Positions 26,857-36,483 of a stretch of DNA of 36,483 nt are shown piece after piece. Location of the stretch: assembly GCA_027064095.1 (NCBI GenBank), contig JAMOQI010000061.1:1-36483 (forward strand), read 5' to 3'. Made by a program: the position numbers and the translations under genes. The DNA comes from Bacteroidales bacterium. Lineage in GTDB: Bacteria; Bacteroidota; Bacteroidia; Bacteroidales; UBA1556. How positions within the stretch are numbered: the first letter of the stretch is position 1; each line of letters opens with the position of its first letter. A model generated the notes under the pieces. It had not been told where the DNA came from, did not search any database, and was given only the letters and a program-made list of their open reading frames with translations.

Positions 26857-26864
26857 CAAAGATA
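26857..26864 (-). promoter_or_regulatory. Bacteroidota -7 promoter box for the acyl-CoA synthetase operon (TATCTTTG)
   Basis: The minus strand reads TATCTTTG, an exact -7 consensus match, 20 bases upstream of the start codon; it could also serve dprA and the permease gene downstream. Confidence 0.5.
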
Positions 26865-27190
26865 GTTTTTTTACAATAACATTTATGAGTTTATAAACTA
26901 TAATTTTTACTAACTTGTATAGTTAATGGTATTTAGCATGTTGATTCATCAATTTTAATCTTACAATGGAAAATTAATATTTTATCATGTATTTCTGATA
27001 ATGGTAGTTTTTGTGTTAATTTCTTAGTTTTTATTGTTCTTTTATTTTCTGTAGATTTTTTACTAATTATAAGCTCTTTGGTCTATGTAAAATAAATGAG
27101 TCGTGATTTCTGGGAAATACAGTTTTTGAATAACGTTAGTCGTCTAATAAGCTAAACAAAATCTCTTAGAATCGAATATATGATAAATCT

Positions 27191-27226
27191 CTATGCCTCT
27201 TAATAAATACATTTTATTAAGCATAG
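27191..27226 (+). other. AT-rich hairpin with T-tract
   Basis: CTATGC and TTAATAAA pair with TTTATTAAGCATAG across a TACAT loop, leaving CTC as a 3-base bulge on the left arm; five T bases follow soon after on the plus strand. No plus-strand gene ends here, so it is not an obvious terminator of anything annotated. Confidence 0.4.
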
Positions 27227-27348
27227 TTTTTAGACGGTCTGACATACTGTACTATATCTATGAATCAAAGGTAAGCATACCCGAATTTCAGATAATAATC
27301 TAATTTGACAAATCTAAAAGAAATAAAACTTTAATAAATAATACGGGT

Positions 27349-29451
27349 TTATACTTGTAAATCTCTACGCATTTTATCTAGCTGTCGGACTTTTGCATTT
27401 AATACATCAACATCTTTTTTGCCTTTAGCGATTTTCTTTTCAAAATCAGCTTTTAATAAATCTGCATTTTTTGAATTGGCAAAGAAGCTAATATTGTTTT
27501 CCCAAAGGATAAGTTCTTTTCGTAAAGAATCAATCTTGTTTTTGTAAAAACCAATCTCTTTATTTAAGACTCTTTTAGCATCTTCTTTATTTTTCATTCC
27601 GTCTATTTTTGCTTTTAGCCCTGAATTCTCGAACTCAAAAATATTGATATTTAATGTATTAAGATGTTTGTCAATGGTTTTCTTAAATTCTTGCTGAAGC
27701 TTTGATTTGTCTTTTAAAGGAACTCGGCCTATTTCTATCCATTTTCTTTGAAAATCCTTAATTGCAGCTAAGTTATCTTCTTGATTCTCTCCAAATTTAT
27801 AATTTTTTACTTCTTCGATAAGAGCTAGTTTTAGAACCTTATTTTCTTTCTCTAGCTTTCCTATATTCTTGAAAAATTCGTCTTTTGCATTAAAGAAATC
27901 ATCACAATGACCTCTGAAAGTTTTCCATATTTTATCAGAATATTTTCTTGGTACTTGCCCAACTTCTTTCCATTTACGTTGGATATTGATGATTTCCTGA
28001 GTGGTTTTCTTCCAGTCATCACTAGATTTAAGAGCTTCAACTTGAGCGATTAAGTCAAGTTTAATGTTGTAATTATTCATTTGCTCTTCTTTGATCTTAC
28101 TGATAAATTCTTTTTTAGAATTATAGAACTGGTTGATTGCAGTTTTAAATCTCTTCCAAATGCTATCATTATGTTTTTTTGGAGCAGGACCTAGCGTTTT
28201 CCACTCATCCATAAGAGCATTTATTTCTGTGGTCATTTTGTTCCAATCACTTAGTTTCTCTGGCAGGTTTTCATTATAAGATTCTGCTTTCTCGCATAAG
28301 GCTGTTTTTAAAAGTAAATTATTTTTTTGCTCTTCGTGCAATTTTTCATAATATTCATGTCGCCTTTGATTAACTTTATCTGTTGCTGCCTTAAAGCGTT
28401 CCCATATTTCATCATTTTTATCTTGAGGTACCGGGCCAATCTCTTTCCATCGTTCATGGTACTCTTGCAATAAGTTAAATGATTTGTTAATAGATTTCTC
28501 TAATAATAAATCTTCTGTTTTTTCACATAAGCTAATTTTCTCATTAAGGTTTTTGTTTAAACCCATCATCATCAGCTCTTTATTTATTTTTACTTTCTCA
28601 AAGAATTTCTCAACAAGGAAATGATAATTCTCCCATAATGTTTTAGATTGATTTTGAGGAATTTGACCTATTTCTCTCCATTTTTCTTGAAGGTTTTTAA
28701 ACTCATTATAAATCTTATTTAGATTCTCATCGGAATTTATCATTTGACGTAATGATTCCAATAATTCTTCCTTTAGTTTTAGATTTTCTTCCTTTTGTTT
28801 TTCTAATTCTTGGTTGTATTTGTTCTTCTTTTCTTTATATATTTGATATGCAGCTTGGTATTGTTGTTCAAAATCAAACTTAATAGTTTCATAATCATCT
28901 TCAACGCCTCCATTAGATATAAATTTGTCGAAATGATCTTGTTTTACCTGTTTGATTTTCTTAATATATTGTGCTTTGATTTCTCCTATATCACTTTTAA
29001 TACTTGCTATATCATCAGTTTTAACAAGCTCAATCATTTTAGAAACCAACTCTTCAAAGTCCATACTTGAATAATCAACGGCTTTTTCTACTTTTTCTAA
29101 ATCTTCTTCATCTTTACTATCTTCGATGGGCGTTGTGGTTACAACTTTATTTGTATCCTTCTTATTCTTCTCAGGTTCTGAAGTAGTAGCTTCTTCATCG
29201 ATGTTTGGTTCTTCTTTTGTTACAATATCTTCTGGTGTAATATCAGTATTTTCATTATTACTGTTTTGAAATTCAACATCTGAAGAATTATTTATAGTCT
29301 TAGTTTCAAGAGATGCTTCTTTGTCATTGTTATCATCATTACTTGAAATAAGGGATTCATTTGCATTATCTGCTTCAGTTGCAGTTGCGGAGTCCTGTGG
29401 ATTTACAATCTCTTGTTCCACTTCTTTAGCGTTTTCTTTAGTTTCCATCAA
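27349..29451 (-). CDS. DUF349 repeat protein, five repeats
   Basis: 700 residues. An acidic low-complexity N-terminus (1-125) is followed by a helical region and five DUF349 repeats marked by tryptophan motifs W-x-x-[IL/V]-G-x-[VIA]-P at residues 258, 335, 417, 494 and 571, spaced 77-82 residues. The last 90 residues are a predicted coiled coil. No signal peptide or membrane segment. DUF349 proteins are common in Bacteroidota and Actinobacteria; their biochemical function is not established. It is monocistronic, with a TACTTTTG box 97 bases upstream. Confidence 0.85.
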   Translation of the reverse strand: MMETKENAKEVEQEIVNPQDSATATEADNANESLISSNDDNNDKEASLETKTINNSSDVEFQNSNNENTDITPEDIVTKEEPNIDEEATTSEPEKNKKDTNKVVTTTPIEDSKDEEDLEKVEKAVDYSSMDFEELVSKMIELVKTDDIASIKSDIGEIKAQYIKKIKQVKQDHFDKFISNGGVEDDYETIKFDFEQQYQAAYQIYKEKKNKYNQELEKQKEENLKLKEELLESLRQMINSDENLNKIYNEFKNLQEKWREIGQIPQNQSKTLWENYHFLVEKFFEKVKINKELMMMGLNKNLNEKISLCEKTEDLLLEKSINKSFNLLQEYHERWKEIGPVPQDKNDEIWERFKAATDKVNQRRHEYYEKLHEEQKNNLLLKTALCEKAESYNENLPEKLSDWNKMTTEINALMDEWKTLGPAPKKHNDSIWKRFKTAINQFYNSKKEFISKIKEEQMNNYNIKLDLIAQVEALKSSDDWKKTTQEIINIQRKWKEVGQVPRKYSDKIWKTFRGHCDDFFNAKDEFFKNIGKLEKENKVLKLALIEEVKNYKFGENQEDNLAAIKDFQRKWIEIGRVPLKDKSKLQQEFKKTIDKHLNTLNINIFEFENSGLKAKIDGMKNKEDAKRVLNKEIGFYKNKIDSLRKELILWENNISFFANSKNADLLKADFEKKIAKGKKDVDVLNAKVRQLDKMRRDLQV

Positions 29452-29547
29452 TCTTTAAGATTAATCTTGATTAGTATAATAAATTTGTTTTATCTCACTT
29501 TAAGTAAAAAAATCATTGCTTATCAGTGAAATCCATAAAAAGGACTG

Positions 29548-29555
29548 CAAAAGTA
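29548..29555 (-). promoter_or_regulatory. Bacteroidota -7 promoter box for the DUF349 gene (TACTTTTG)
   Basis: The minus strand reads TACTTTTG, matching TANNTTTG, 97 bases upstream of the DUF349 start; ligA is divergent, starting at 29629. A -33 box was not found. Confidence 0.42.
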
Positions 29556-29628
29556 TAAATATTTTAATGCTATTTTGCATTATGCTTTTTTTATTTAGTA
29601 TTTTTACTGCTTTATTTTAAATGATTAA

Positions 29629-31629
<2,001 letters not shown>

Positions 31630-31633
31630 TATT

Positions 31634-32197
31634 ATGAACGAAGCTAAAGGATTACTTAAATTACTGGGGTGGAAAGTAGAAAATAAAATAAAAGATAAAA
31701 TGCCTCGAAAAGCTGTAGTTTTATCGGTGCCTCATACTAGTCTTATAGATTTCTTTATCGGGTTTTTGGCATATAAAAATTTAGGATTAAAGGCTTACTT
31801 TTTAATTAAAAAAGAAGCATTCTTCTTTCCCTTAGCTGGATTATTGAAGAAAAATGGTGGTATTCCTGTGGATAGAAGCAGAAAGTCGAATATAGTAGAA
31901 GATATTGTTAAGCAGTTTGATTCAAGAGATGACTTTCTTTTTACAATAACACCTGAAGGTACAAGGAGTCTGAGATTGAAATGGAAAGATGGGTACCATA
32001 GAATAGCTAAGGCCGCTAAAGTACCGGTGTTAATAGGTTACATAGATTATAAGACTAAAAGTATTGGAATAGAAACTGTTTATGAGCTTAGAGGAACACC
32101 GGAATATGATACTCCAAGAATTATGAAGTATTATATAGGTATGGAAGGAAAAAATCCGGAAAAATTTGCTCTTCCTGAGGAGGTGTATAATTTATAA
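31634..32197 (+). CDS. Small 1-acyl-sn-glycerol-3-phosphate acyltransferase-family protein
   Basis: 187 residues. Canonical PlsC-type HX4D motif in PHTSLIDFF near residues 34-42 and TPEGTRS near 111-117, with GGIPVDRS between them. The N-terminus lacks a long hydrophobic anchor, typical of short Bacteroidota family members. It would transfer acyl groups to a lysophospholipid-like acceptor at the inner membrane. Four bases separate it from ligA, an arrangement of convenience rather than an evident pathway. The 7-bp tandem repeat begins 21 bases after the stop codon. Confidence 0.82.
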   Translation: MNEAKGLLKLLGWKVENKIKDKMPRKAVVLSVPHTSLIDFFIGFLAYKNLGLKAYFLIKKEAFFFPLAGLLKKNGGIPVDRSRKSNIVEDIVKQFDSRDDFLFTITPEGTRSLRLKWKDGYHRIAKAAKVPVLIGYIDYKTKSIGIETVYELRGTPEYDTPRIMKYYIGMEGKNPEKFALPEEVYNL

Positions 32198-32217
32198 GGA
32201 CTAATTTATCTCCTTAA

Positions 32218-32280
32218 ACTTTAAACTTTATACTTTAAACTTTATACTTTAAACTTTATACTTTAAACTTTATACTTTAT
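32218..32280. repeat. Nine-copy 7-bp tandem repeat (ACTTTAW)
   Basis: Nine direct copies of a 7-base unit: ACTTTAA and ACTTTAT alternate four times, then ACTTTAT once more, 63 bases without a mismatch apart from the A/T alternation. It can equally be read as a 14-base unit repeated four times plus one half. It lies 21 bases after the acyltransferase stop codon and outside any gene. Confidence 0.92.
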
Positions 32281-32363
32281 CGTATCACCATAAAGCTAAT
32301 TTTATGATTATGAAGAATAAGGTATAAATATGTGAAAATGGTTTTAGTATTTTATAAAAACAA

Positions 32364-32393
32364 AAAGCTATTCAGAATTATCAGAATAGCTTT
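32364..32393 (-). terminator. Intrinsic terminator of the SlyD-type gene
   Basis: AAAGCTATTC (32364-32373) and GAATAGCTTT (32384-32393) form a perfect 10-bp stem with a 10-base loop. On the minus strand the stem is followed by TTGTTTTT, 25 bases beyond the isomerase stop codon. A T-rich stretch on the plus side suggests it may also stop rightward transcription from the ligA operon. Confidence 0.78.
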
Positions 32394-32417
32394 CAATTGT
32401 TTTTTGTAATAAAAAGA

Positions 32418-32921
32418 CTAATGATGGTGTCCACCTGCTCCGTGAACGTGACCATGCTCAAGCTCTTCTTTTGTTGCATCTCTTATGTCAACAATTTCAA
32501 CTTCAAAATGTAAATCTTGACCAGCTAATGGATGATTAAAATCCATTTTTACTTCAGTTTCAGTAACATCTGTAACAGTACCGTCCATTCTATTACCTTC
32601 GTTGTCTTGCATAGGTAAAACGTTGCCAACTTTTATCATCTCCATATCAATAGCGCCATCTACTTTAAAAATATCAATAGGTAAGCTTACCAATGCCTTT
32701 TCATCTCTTTCGCCATAAGCTTCAGCTGCAGCGATACCAAAGTTGGTTGTATCTCCAACCTTTTTTCCATTCAGCTCTGCTTCGAATTTAGGAATCATAC
32801 TTCCTGTACCATATAGAAATACCATTGGTTCTGCTCCAAAAGTTTCTTCTACTAATTCTCCGTTCTCATTGTTTTTTCGGAGTCTGTAATTAAGGCTAAC
32901 AACCTTATTTTTTGTAATCAT
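32418..32921 (-). CDS. FKBP-type peptidyl-prolyl isomerase, SlyD-like
   Basis: 167 residues. FKBP domain split by an insert-in-flap domain, as in SlyD: VSLNYRLRKNNENGELVEET near 8-27, FLYGTGSMIPKFEAELNGKKVGD at 35-57, insert about 75-125, then FNHPLAGQDLHFEVEIVDI at 128-146. The C-terminus is histidine-rich (six His among residues 156-167), suggesting metal binding as in SlyD nickel chaperones. It is a cytoplasmic folding helper. A TATTTTTG box lies 24 bases upstream and a hairpin terminator downstream, so it is monocistronic. Confidence 0.93.
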   Translation of the reverse strand: MITKNKVVSLNYRLRKNNENGELVEETFGAEPMVFLYGTGSMIPKFEAELNGKKVGDTTNFGIAAAEAYGERDEKALVSLPIDIFKVDGAIDMEMIKVGNVLPMQDNEGNRMDGTVTDVTETEVKMDFNHPLAGQDLHFEVEIVDIRDATKEELEHGHVHGAGGHHH

Positions 32922-32944
32922 ATTCTTGTTAATTTAATGAATGG

Positions 32945-32952
32945 CAAAAATA
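32945..32952 (-). promoter_or_regulatory. Bacteroidota -7 promoter box for the SlyD-type gene (TATTTTTG)
   Basis: The minus strand reads TATTTTTG, matching TANNTTTG, 24 bases upstream of the isomerase start codon. A -33 element was not recognised. Confidence 0.45.
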
Positions 32953-33047
32953 TCATTATTATTTGATACTAAACATTTATTTTTAGCTGTTTCTAATGTT
33001 CTGATAAGTCAATAGTATAATATTTTTTTGACTTCTTATTGTTCTGC

Positions 33048-33171
33048 ATTATTTATACAATAGCAAAGCGAATTGTATGAATGAGCGATGAACAGCGGGT
33101 TGTCCCGATTTGTCGGAAAAACCTAGTTTTACTTAGTCGTCAGTATTATATTTGTGAATAATTTGGATTAT
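33048..33171 (+). repeat. Dispersed intergenic repeat, copy 3
   Basis: The core ATTATTTATACAATAGCAAA...GCGAATTGTATGAATGAGC...GATGAACAGCGGG (33048-33100) matches copies 1 and 2. The middle block AAACCTAGTTTTACTTAG (about 33118-33135) and the distal palindrome ATAAT-TTGG-ATTAT (33158-33171) follow in the same order. A short extra inverted repeat, TCCCGATTTGTCGGA, lies after the core. Same orientation as the other copies. Confidence 0.7.
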
Positions 33172-33363
33172 GTTATGTTTATTATTAGAAATGGTTTCTA
33201 TATTAAGAACTAATTTGTCATAATAAGACGCTTTTGCTGATTATCTAGGTGTTAAACTTGTGGTAATAAACAGTAATATAATATGTTATATAAATTGGCA
33301 TATAGTTTGTTAGCATAAAATGCTATTTGTAGTAATATATATAATAAACATAATTTTTATATT

Positions 33364-36300
33364 ATGATAAAACACATTTTAATTCTGGTTACAATAATTA
33401 TTTTTTCTATTAATTATTCATTTTCTCAAACATATCCTACATGCACAAGTACTGGTAGTCATAGTCATTATATTAAATTAGTTGATTTCAATCAACTTTG
33501 GGTAGATCATGATGATGATGATGATGGTTATGATGAGGATGGTGATGGTGATGATAATTATGAAAACAAAACAGGCGACTATACGCCATTATGTGTTCCA
33601 GGAGTAACTTATACTATTAATGTTAGCATTAATGATAGGGCACACGATTATATCGATGGTTGGATAGACTGGAACCACGATGGAGATTTTGAAGACGCAA
33701 ATGAAAAGTTTACACAGATTGCAGATGATGTTAATAGTGATGGTCCTTATTCCGGGACTATTACAGTTCCTTCTAATCAATCTTACTTTGGTAAAACTAG
33801 AATGCGAGTAGCTCTAAGAAAAAATAATAGACCACCAACAAATGCGGATGCAACATATTCTGATGCCGGTGAGGTTGAGGATTTTGATATAGACGTTGTT
33901 CGTCTTAAGGATAAATTTTATTATGTTTCAGATGCTACTGATGAATTATATGCTATTGATATTGATAATGGCAATGGAATAGAGTATTGGGAAACAGGAG
34001 TGGGAGATATAGAAGCAATTTCATATTGGCCTTCATATTCTAATCCTGTTTTATATGCTGCTAATGGTGGTGTTTTGGGAACGATAGATACAGAATCATC
34101 AGAATTTACTGCAATTGGTGAAATTGATGGAGGAGGTACTGCTAATGGTTCTGAAGGAGCACAGTCGTTAAATGATGTTGATGGATTAGGTTTTGATGCT
34201 CGTACGGGTTTACTTTGGGCTTCTAATAGAAGAAGTGGCGATTATGATTTATTATTTCAAATAGACCCTTCAACTGGCCACTTTGTTGAAGATGCATTTG
34301 GTAATAATATTGATTATGTAGAGATTGATGGTAGTGGAGTTTATCAGTATTTTGATGACATTTCTGTTTCTCCTGTTGACGGTAAAATTTATGGAGTTAG
34401 TAATGATGGTAGTAACGACCAATTATTAGAGATTGATCCATCTACCGGTGCGATAAATGTAAATACAGCAATTTCTGGTGTTAGTGATTGTGAGGGTTTA
34501 GCTTTTTCTAATGATGGAGTATTATATGTATCATCTGGTGGTGATGATAAAATTTATTCTTTAAATATATCAAATGGAAATGCAACATATTTGTATGATT
34601 TAGAAGGAGGAGATGTTGAAGCCATTTCTGCATTGATGGATAGAGGAAATAGAATAACTGGTAACTTGTGGAAAGATGATGATGCTGACGGTATTAAAGA
34701 TGCCGGTGAAACAACCTATTTGAGTGGAGTAACTGTTGAGCTGTATTATGATTCAAATAATGACGGAGATGTTGATGGTGGTGATGAGTTTTTGCAAAGT
34801 GTAACGACTGATGCTTCAGGTGATTATTCTTTTGATTACGCAACTACTGGACATCTGGTTTTGAGAATTGATGAGTCTACATTGCCTTCAGGATATGCTT
34901 TAACTACTGATAATAAGGAAGAAGTTGATTTTACATCTCATGGTAATCTTGAAACAGGAAATGATTTTGGTGCCTTGGATGGCTCTGATTGTGATGGTGA
35001 TGGTATTCCTGATTTTAAAGAGGGAACTGCTGATACAGATGGTGATGGTGTACAGGATCAATGCGATAAGGATTCAGATAATGACGGTATTCTAGACTCA
35101 GAAGAAGGAACGAAAGATACTGATGGCGATGGTATTTCCGATTATTTGGATCTAGATTCAGATAATGATGGTATTCCCGATGCTAAAGAAGCTAATGGTG
35201 GAAGTGAACCATCTTCTTATACTAATTCCGGTAGAATAGGTGGGTCTGTTGATTCTGATGGTTTGCCAACTGCAGTGTATTCAGGTGGTGTTTCTAACTT
35301 GCCCAATTACGATACTGATGGTGATGGAGTTAAGGATTACAGAGATTTAGATTCTGATAATGATGGAATTCTTGATATTGTTGAAGCTGGAGGTGATGAT
35401 ACTGATGGTAATGGTGTTGTAGATTCATTTACAGATTCAAATAGCGATGGTTACCATGATTCATATGTGTCTTCTCCTTTACCTATTCCTAACAACGATA
35501 GCTCTACTGAGGCTGTTAATTTACCTAATTATAGAGATGTTGATTCTGATGGTGATTCTATAGATGATACCCGTGAGGGCTATTCTCCTGGAAATTATAC
35601 TTCTCCTACTATTATTAAGGATAATGATGGTGATGGAATACTTAACCTTTGGGATAATTCTTCTGGAGGTGCTTCAATCGATCCTTATGATTATGATGGT
35701 GATGATGTTCCTGATTATTTAGATAAAGACTCAGATAATGATTCAGGCTCTGATATGATAGAGGGTAATGATGCTGATGGTGATGGTGAAGCTGATTCTT
35801 CGCCTTCAGGAAGTGATGTGAATAAGAATGGATTGGATGATACTTTTGATAAAGATTGCAAAGGTGAATCTGCCATAGATTTGGATGCTACTTCAAAATG
35901 TGAAGAGAGAGTAAGTAGTGGAAGTTGTAATACTAGTAGTTCTGATATTGAATTAGTGTATGATGGTCATCAACAAGTAGTTGGTATTAGATTTACTGGA
36001 GTTGGAATTGATCAGGGTACTACAATTAATTCGGCTTATATTCAATTTACAGATGATGAGGGTGGTACAGGTACAGTTAATTTAACAATTTATGGTGAGG
36101 ATAATAATAATGCCTCTGATTTCTCTACAAATACAAATGATGTAAGTAATAGAACAAAGACTTCTGCTAGTGTAAGTTGGTCTCCTAATGATTGGAATGA
36201 TAATGGAGAGTCAGGAAGTGACCAAAAAACACCTAATTTGAGCACAATAGTGCAAGAAATTGTTGATAGAGGTGGATGGAGTAATGGAAATGCAATAGTG

Positions 36301-36483
36301 TTTATTATTGAGGGAACTTCTACTTCAAATAAACGTACTGCAACATATAATGGTGGAAAACCGGAGCTGATAATAAAAACTGCAGATGGATTGAAATATA
36401 ATTGTGGTAGTGATATAGCACTCAATGATAACAATAGCAATTCAAAACAAGATTTTCGTGATGTTGATGCAGTTACGCCGGTT
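33364..36483 (+). CDS. Large secreted acidic surface protein with GEVED, SdrD-B-like and calcium-binding repeats (partial)
   Basis: I translated this frame by hand; it is open for exactly 1040 codons from ATG 33364 to the window edge, so the C-terminus (where a type IX sorting domain would be) is missing. Order: signal peptide 1-21; an Asp-rich tract 48-65; a GEVED domain ending in GEVEDF at 169-174; a propeller-like region about 180-425 with repeated LYAIDIDNG, LLFQIDPSTG, LLEIDPSTG and IYSLNISNG motifs; an SdrD-B-like Ig module 431-538 (ITGNLWKDDDADG); thrombospondin type 3-like calcium-binding repeats about 540-835 (many DxDxDG and DSDNDGI units); a DNRLRE-like beta domain about 858-1006. 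Likely an extracellular adhesin or matrix protein exported by type IX secretion. It is very rich in Asp, Gly and Ser and poor in Lys. Confidence 0.85.
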   Translation, partial: MIKHILILVTIIIFSINYSFSQTYPTCTSTGSHSHYIKLVDFNQLWVDHDDDDDGYDEDGDGDDNYENKTGDYTPLCVPGVTYTINVSINDRAHDYIDGWIDWNHDGDFEDANEKFTQIADDVNSDGPYSGTITVPSNQSYFGKTRMRVALRKNNRPPTNADATYSDAGEVEDFDIDVVRLKDKFYYVSDATDELYAIDIDNGNGIEYWETGVGDIEAISYWPSYSNPVLYAANGGVLGTIDTESSEFTAIGEIDGGGTANGSEGAQSLNDVDGLGFDARTGLLWASNRRSGDYDLLFQIDPSTGHFVEDAFGNNIDYVEIDGSGVYQYFDDISVSPVDGKIYGVSNDGSNDQLLEIDPSTGAINVNTAISGVSDCEGLAFSNDGVLYVSSGGDDKIYSLNISNGNATYLYDLEGGDVEAISALMDRGNRITGNLWKDDDADGIKDAGETTYLSGVTVELYYDSNNDGDVDGGDEFLQSVTTDASGDYSFDYATTGHLVLRIDESTLPSGYALTTDNKEEVDFTSHGNLETGNDFGALDGSDCDGDGIPDFKEGTADTDGDGVQDQCDKDSDNDGILDSEEGTKDTDGDGISDYLDLDSDNDGIPDAKEANGGSEPSSYTNSGRIGGSVDSDGLPTAVYSGGVSNLPNYDTDGDGVKDYRDLDSDNDGILDIVEAGGDDTDGNGVVDSFTDSNSDGYHDSYVSSPLPIPNNDSSTEAVNLPNYRDVDSDGDSIDDTREGYSPGNYTSPTIIKDNDGDGILNLWDNSSGGASIDPYDYDGDDVPDYLDKDSDNDSGSDMIEGNDADGDGEADSSPSGSDVNKNGLDDTFDKDCKGESAIDLDATSKCEERVSSGSCNTSSSDIELVYDGHQQVVGIRFTGVGIDQGTTINSAYIQFTDDEGGTGTVNLTIYGEDNNNASDFSTNTNDVSNRTKTSASVSWSPNDWNDNGESGSDQKTPNLSTIVQEIVDRGGWSNGNAIVFIIEGTSTSNKRTATYNGGKPELIIKTADGLKYNCGSDIALNDNNSNSKQDFRDVDAVTPV

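Larger units (their letters stand above)
26838..27348. other. Intergenic region between acyl-CoA synthetase and DUF349 genes, 511 bases
   Basis: AT-rich. It holds the acyl-CoA synthetase promoter, an AT-rich hairpin with a 3-base bulge at 27191-27226, an isolated TACCTTTG box on the minus strand at 27266-27273, and short strings shared with the dispersed repeat (TTAGTCGTC near 27136, TTCAGATAAT near 27286). No coding sequence was recognised. Confidence 0.5.
32922..33363. other. Divergent intergenic region, 442 bases
   Basis: Separates the SlyD-type gene from the acidic surface-protein gene. It contains the isomerase promoter, copy 3 of the dispersed repeat and about 190 bases of AT-rich DNA before the surface protein; no exact TANNTTTG box was found for that gene on the plus strand. 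Confidence 0.5.

Noticed and set aside
27096-27155. Short plus-strand frame of 19 codons in the spacer before the DUF349 gene
   Set aside because: Too short, no ribosome-binding context, promoter or conservation evidence.
32218-32280. Tandem repeat as a CRISPR array
   Set aside because: Units are 7 bases with no spacers; it is a microsatellite-like array and no cas genes are present.
36090-36440. Minus-strand 116-codon frame opposite the surface protein
   Set aside because: The plus frame is continuous for 1040 codons with clear domains; the opposite frame arises from its Asp/Ser-rich codons.

Overview
The window looks like chromosomal DNA of a free-living Bacteroidota (Bacteroidetes), plausibly a Bacteroidales/Marinilabiliales-type lineage; no 16S rRNA or other taxonomic marker is present, so the order is a guess. 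The phylum call rests on the strongly AT-rich sequence, a type IX secretion-like PorV/PorU pair, Bacteroidota-style -7 boxes (TANNTTTG) ahead of several genes, secreted proteins with GEVED, SdrD-B-like and calcium-binding repeats, and Bacteroidota-type versions of PabB, flavodoxin and DUF349 proteins.

Layout. Positions 1-367 hold the start of a leftward pabB-like gene cut by the window edge. Positions 558-7998 read rightward: a large acyltransferase, then a PorV2-like barrel and a 1685-residue C25-peptidase PorU2-like protein. Positions 13558-8002 are a tight leftward run: DUF2061 membrane protein, GT-C glycosyltransferase, OmpR-type regulator, recF, DUF721/DciA-like gene and a second GT-C glycosyltransferase. 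Two rightward single genes follow: a GT2 glycosyltransferase fused to a degenerate sugar-transferase region (13870) and an orphan TAXI substrate-binding protein (15952). Positions 21537-17191 are a leftward operon: der, an S4 RNA-binding protein, a secreted endonuclease/phosphatase-fold protein and an S41 C-terminal processing protease. Then come flavodoxin, an LptF/G-family permease, dprA, an acyl-CoA synthetase and a five-repeat DUF349 protein, all leftward. ligA and a small acyltransferase run rightward, an SlyD-type isomerase leftward, and the window ends inside a very acidic secreted protein of at least 1040 residues.

Functional themes are cell-envelope and surface biology (lipid acylation, LPS export, glycosyl transfer, type IX-like export, surface protein) mixed with DNA housekeeping (recF, dciA-like, dprA, ligA, der). 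No mobile element, phage, CRISPR array, tRNA or rRNA was seen.

The least expected signals are outside genes. A dispersed intergenic repeat occurs three times (about 16908, 21665 and 33048) with a conserved hairpin core and a distal palindrome that seems to vary in a compensated way. There is also a nine-copy 7-bp tandem repeat at 32218-32280 and a perfect 19-bp inverted repeat at 21992-22042. Among proteins, the GT2/degenerate sugar-transferase fusion and the orphan TAXI protein are the most unusual. I did not find a clear new multi-gene system.
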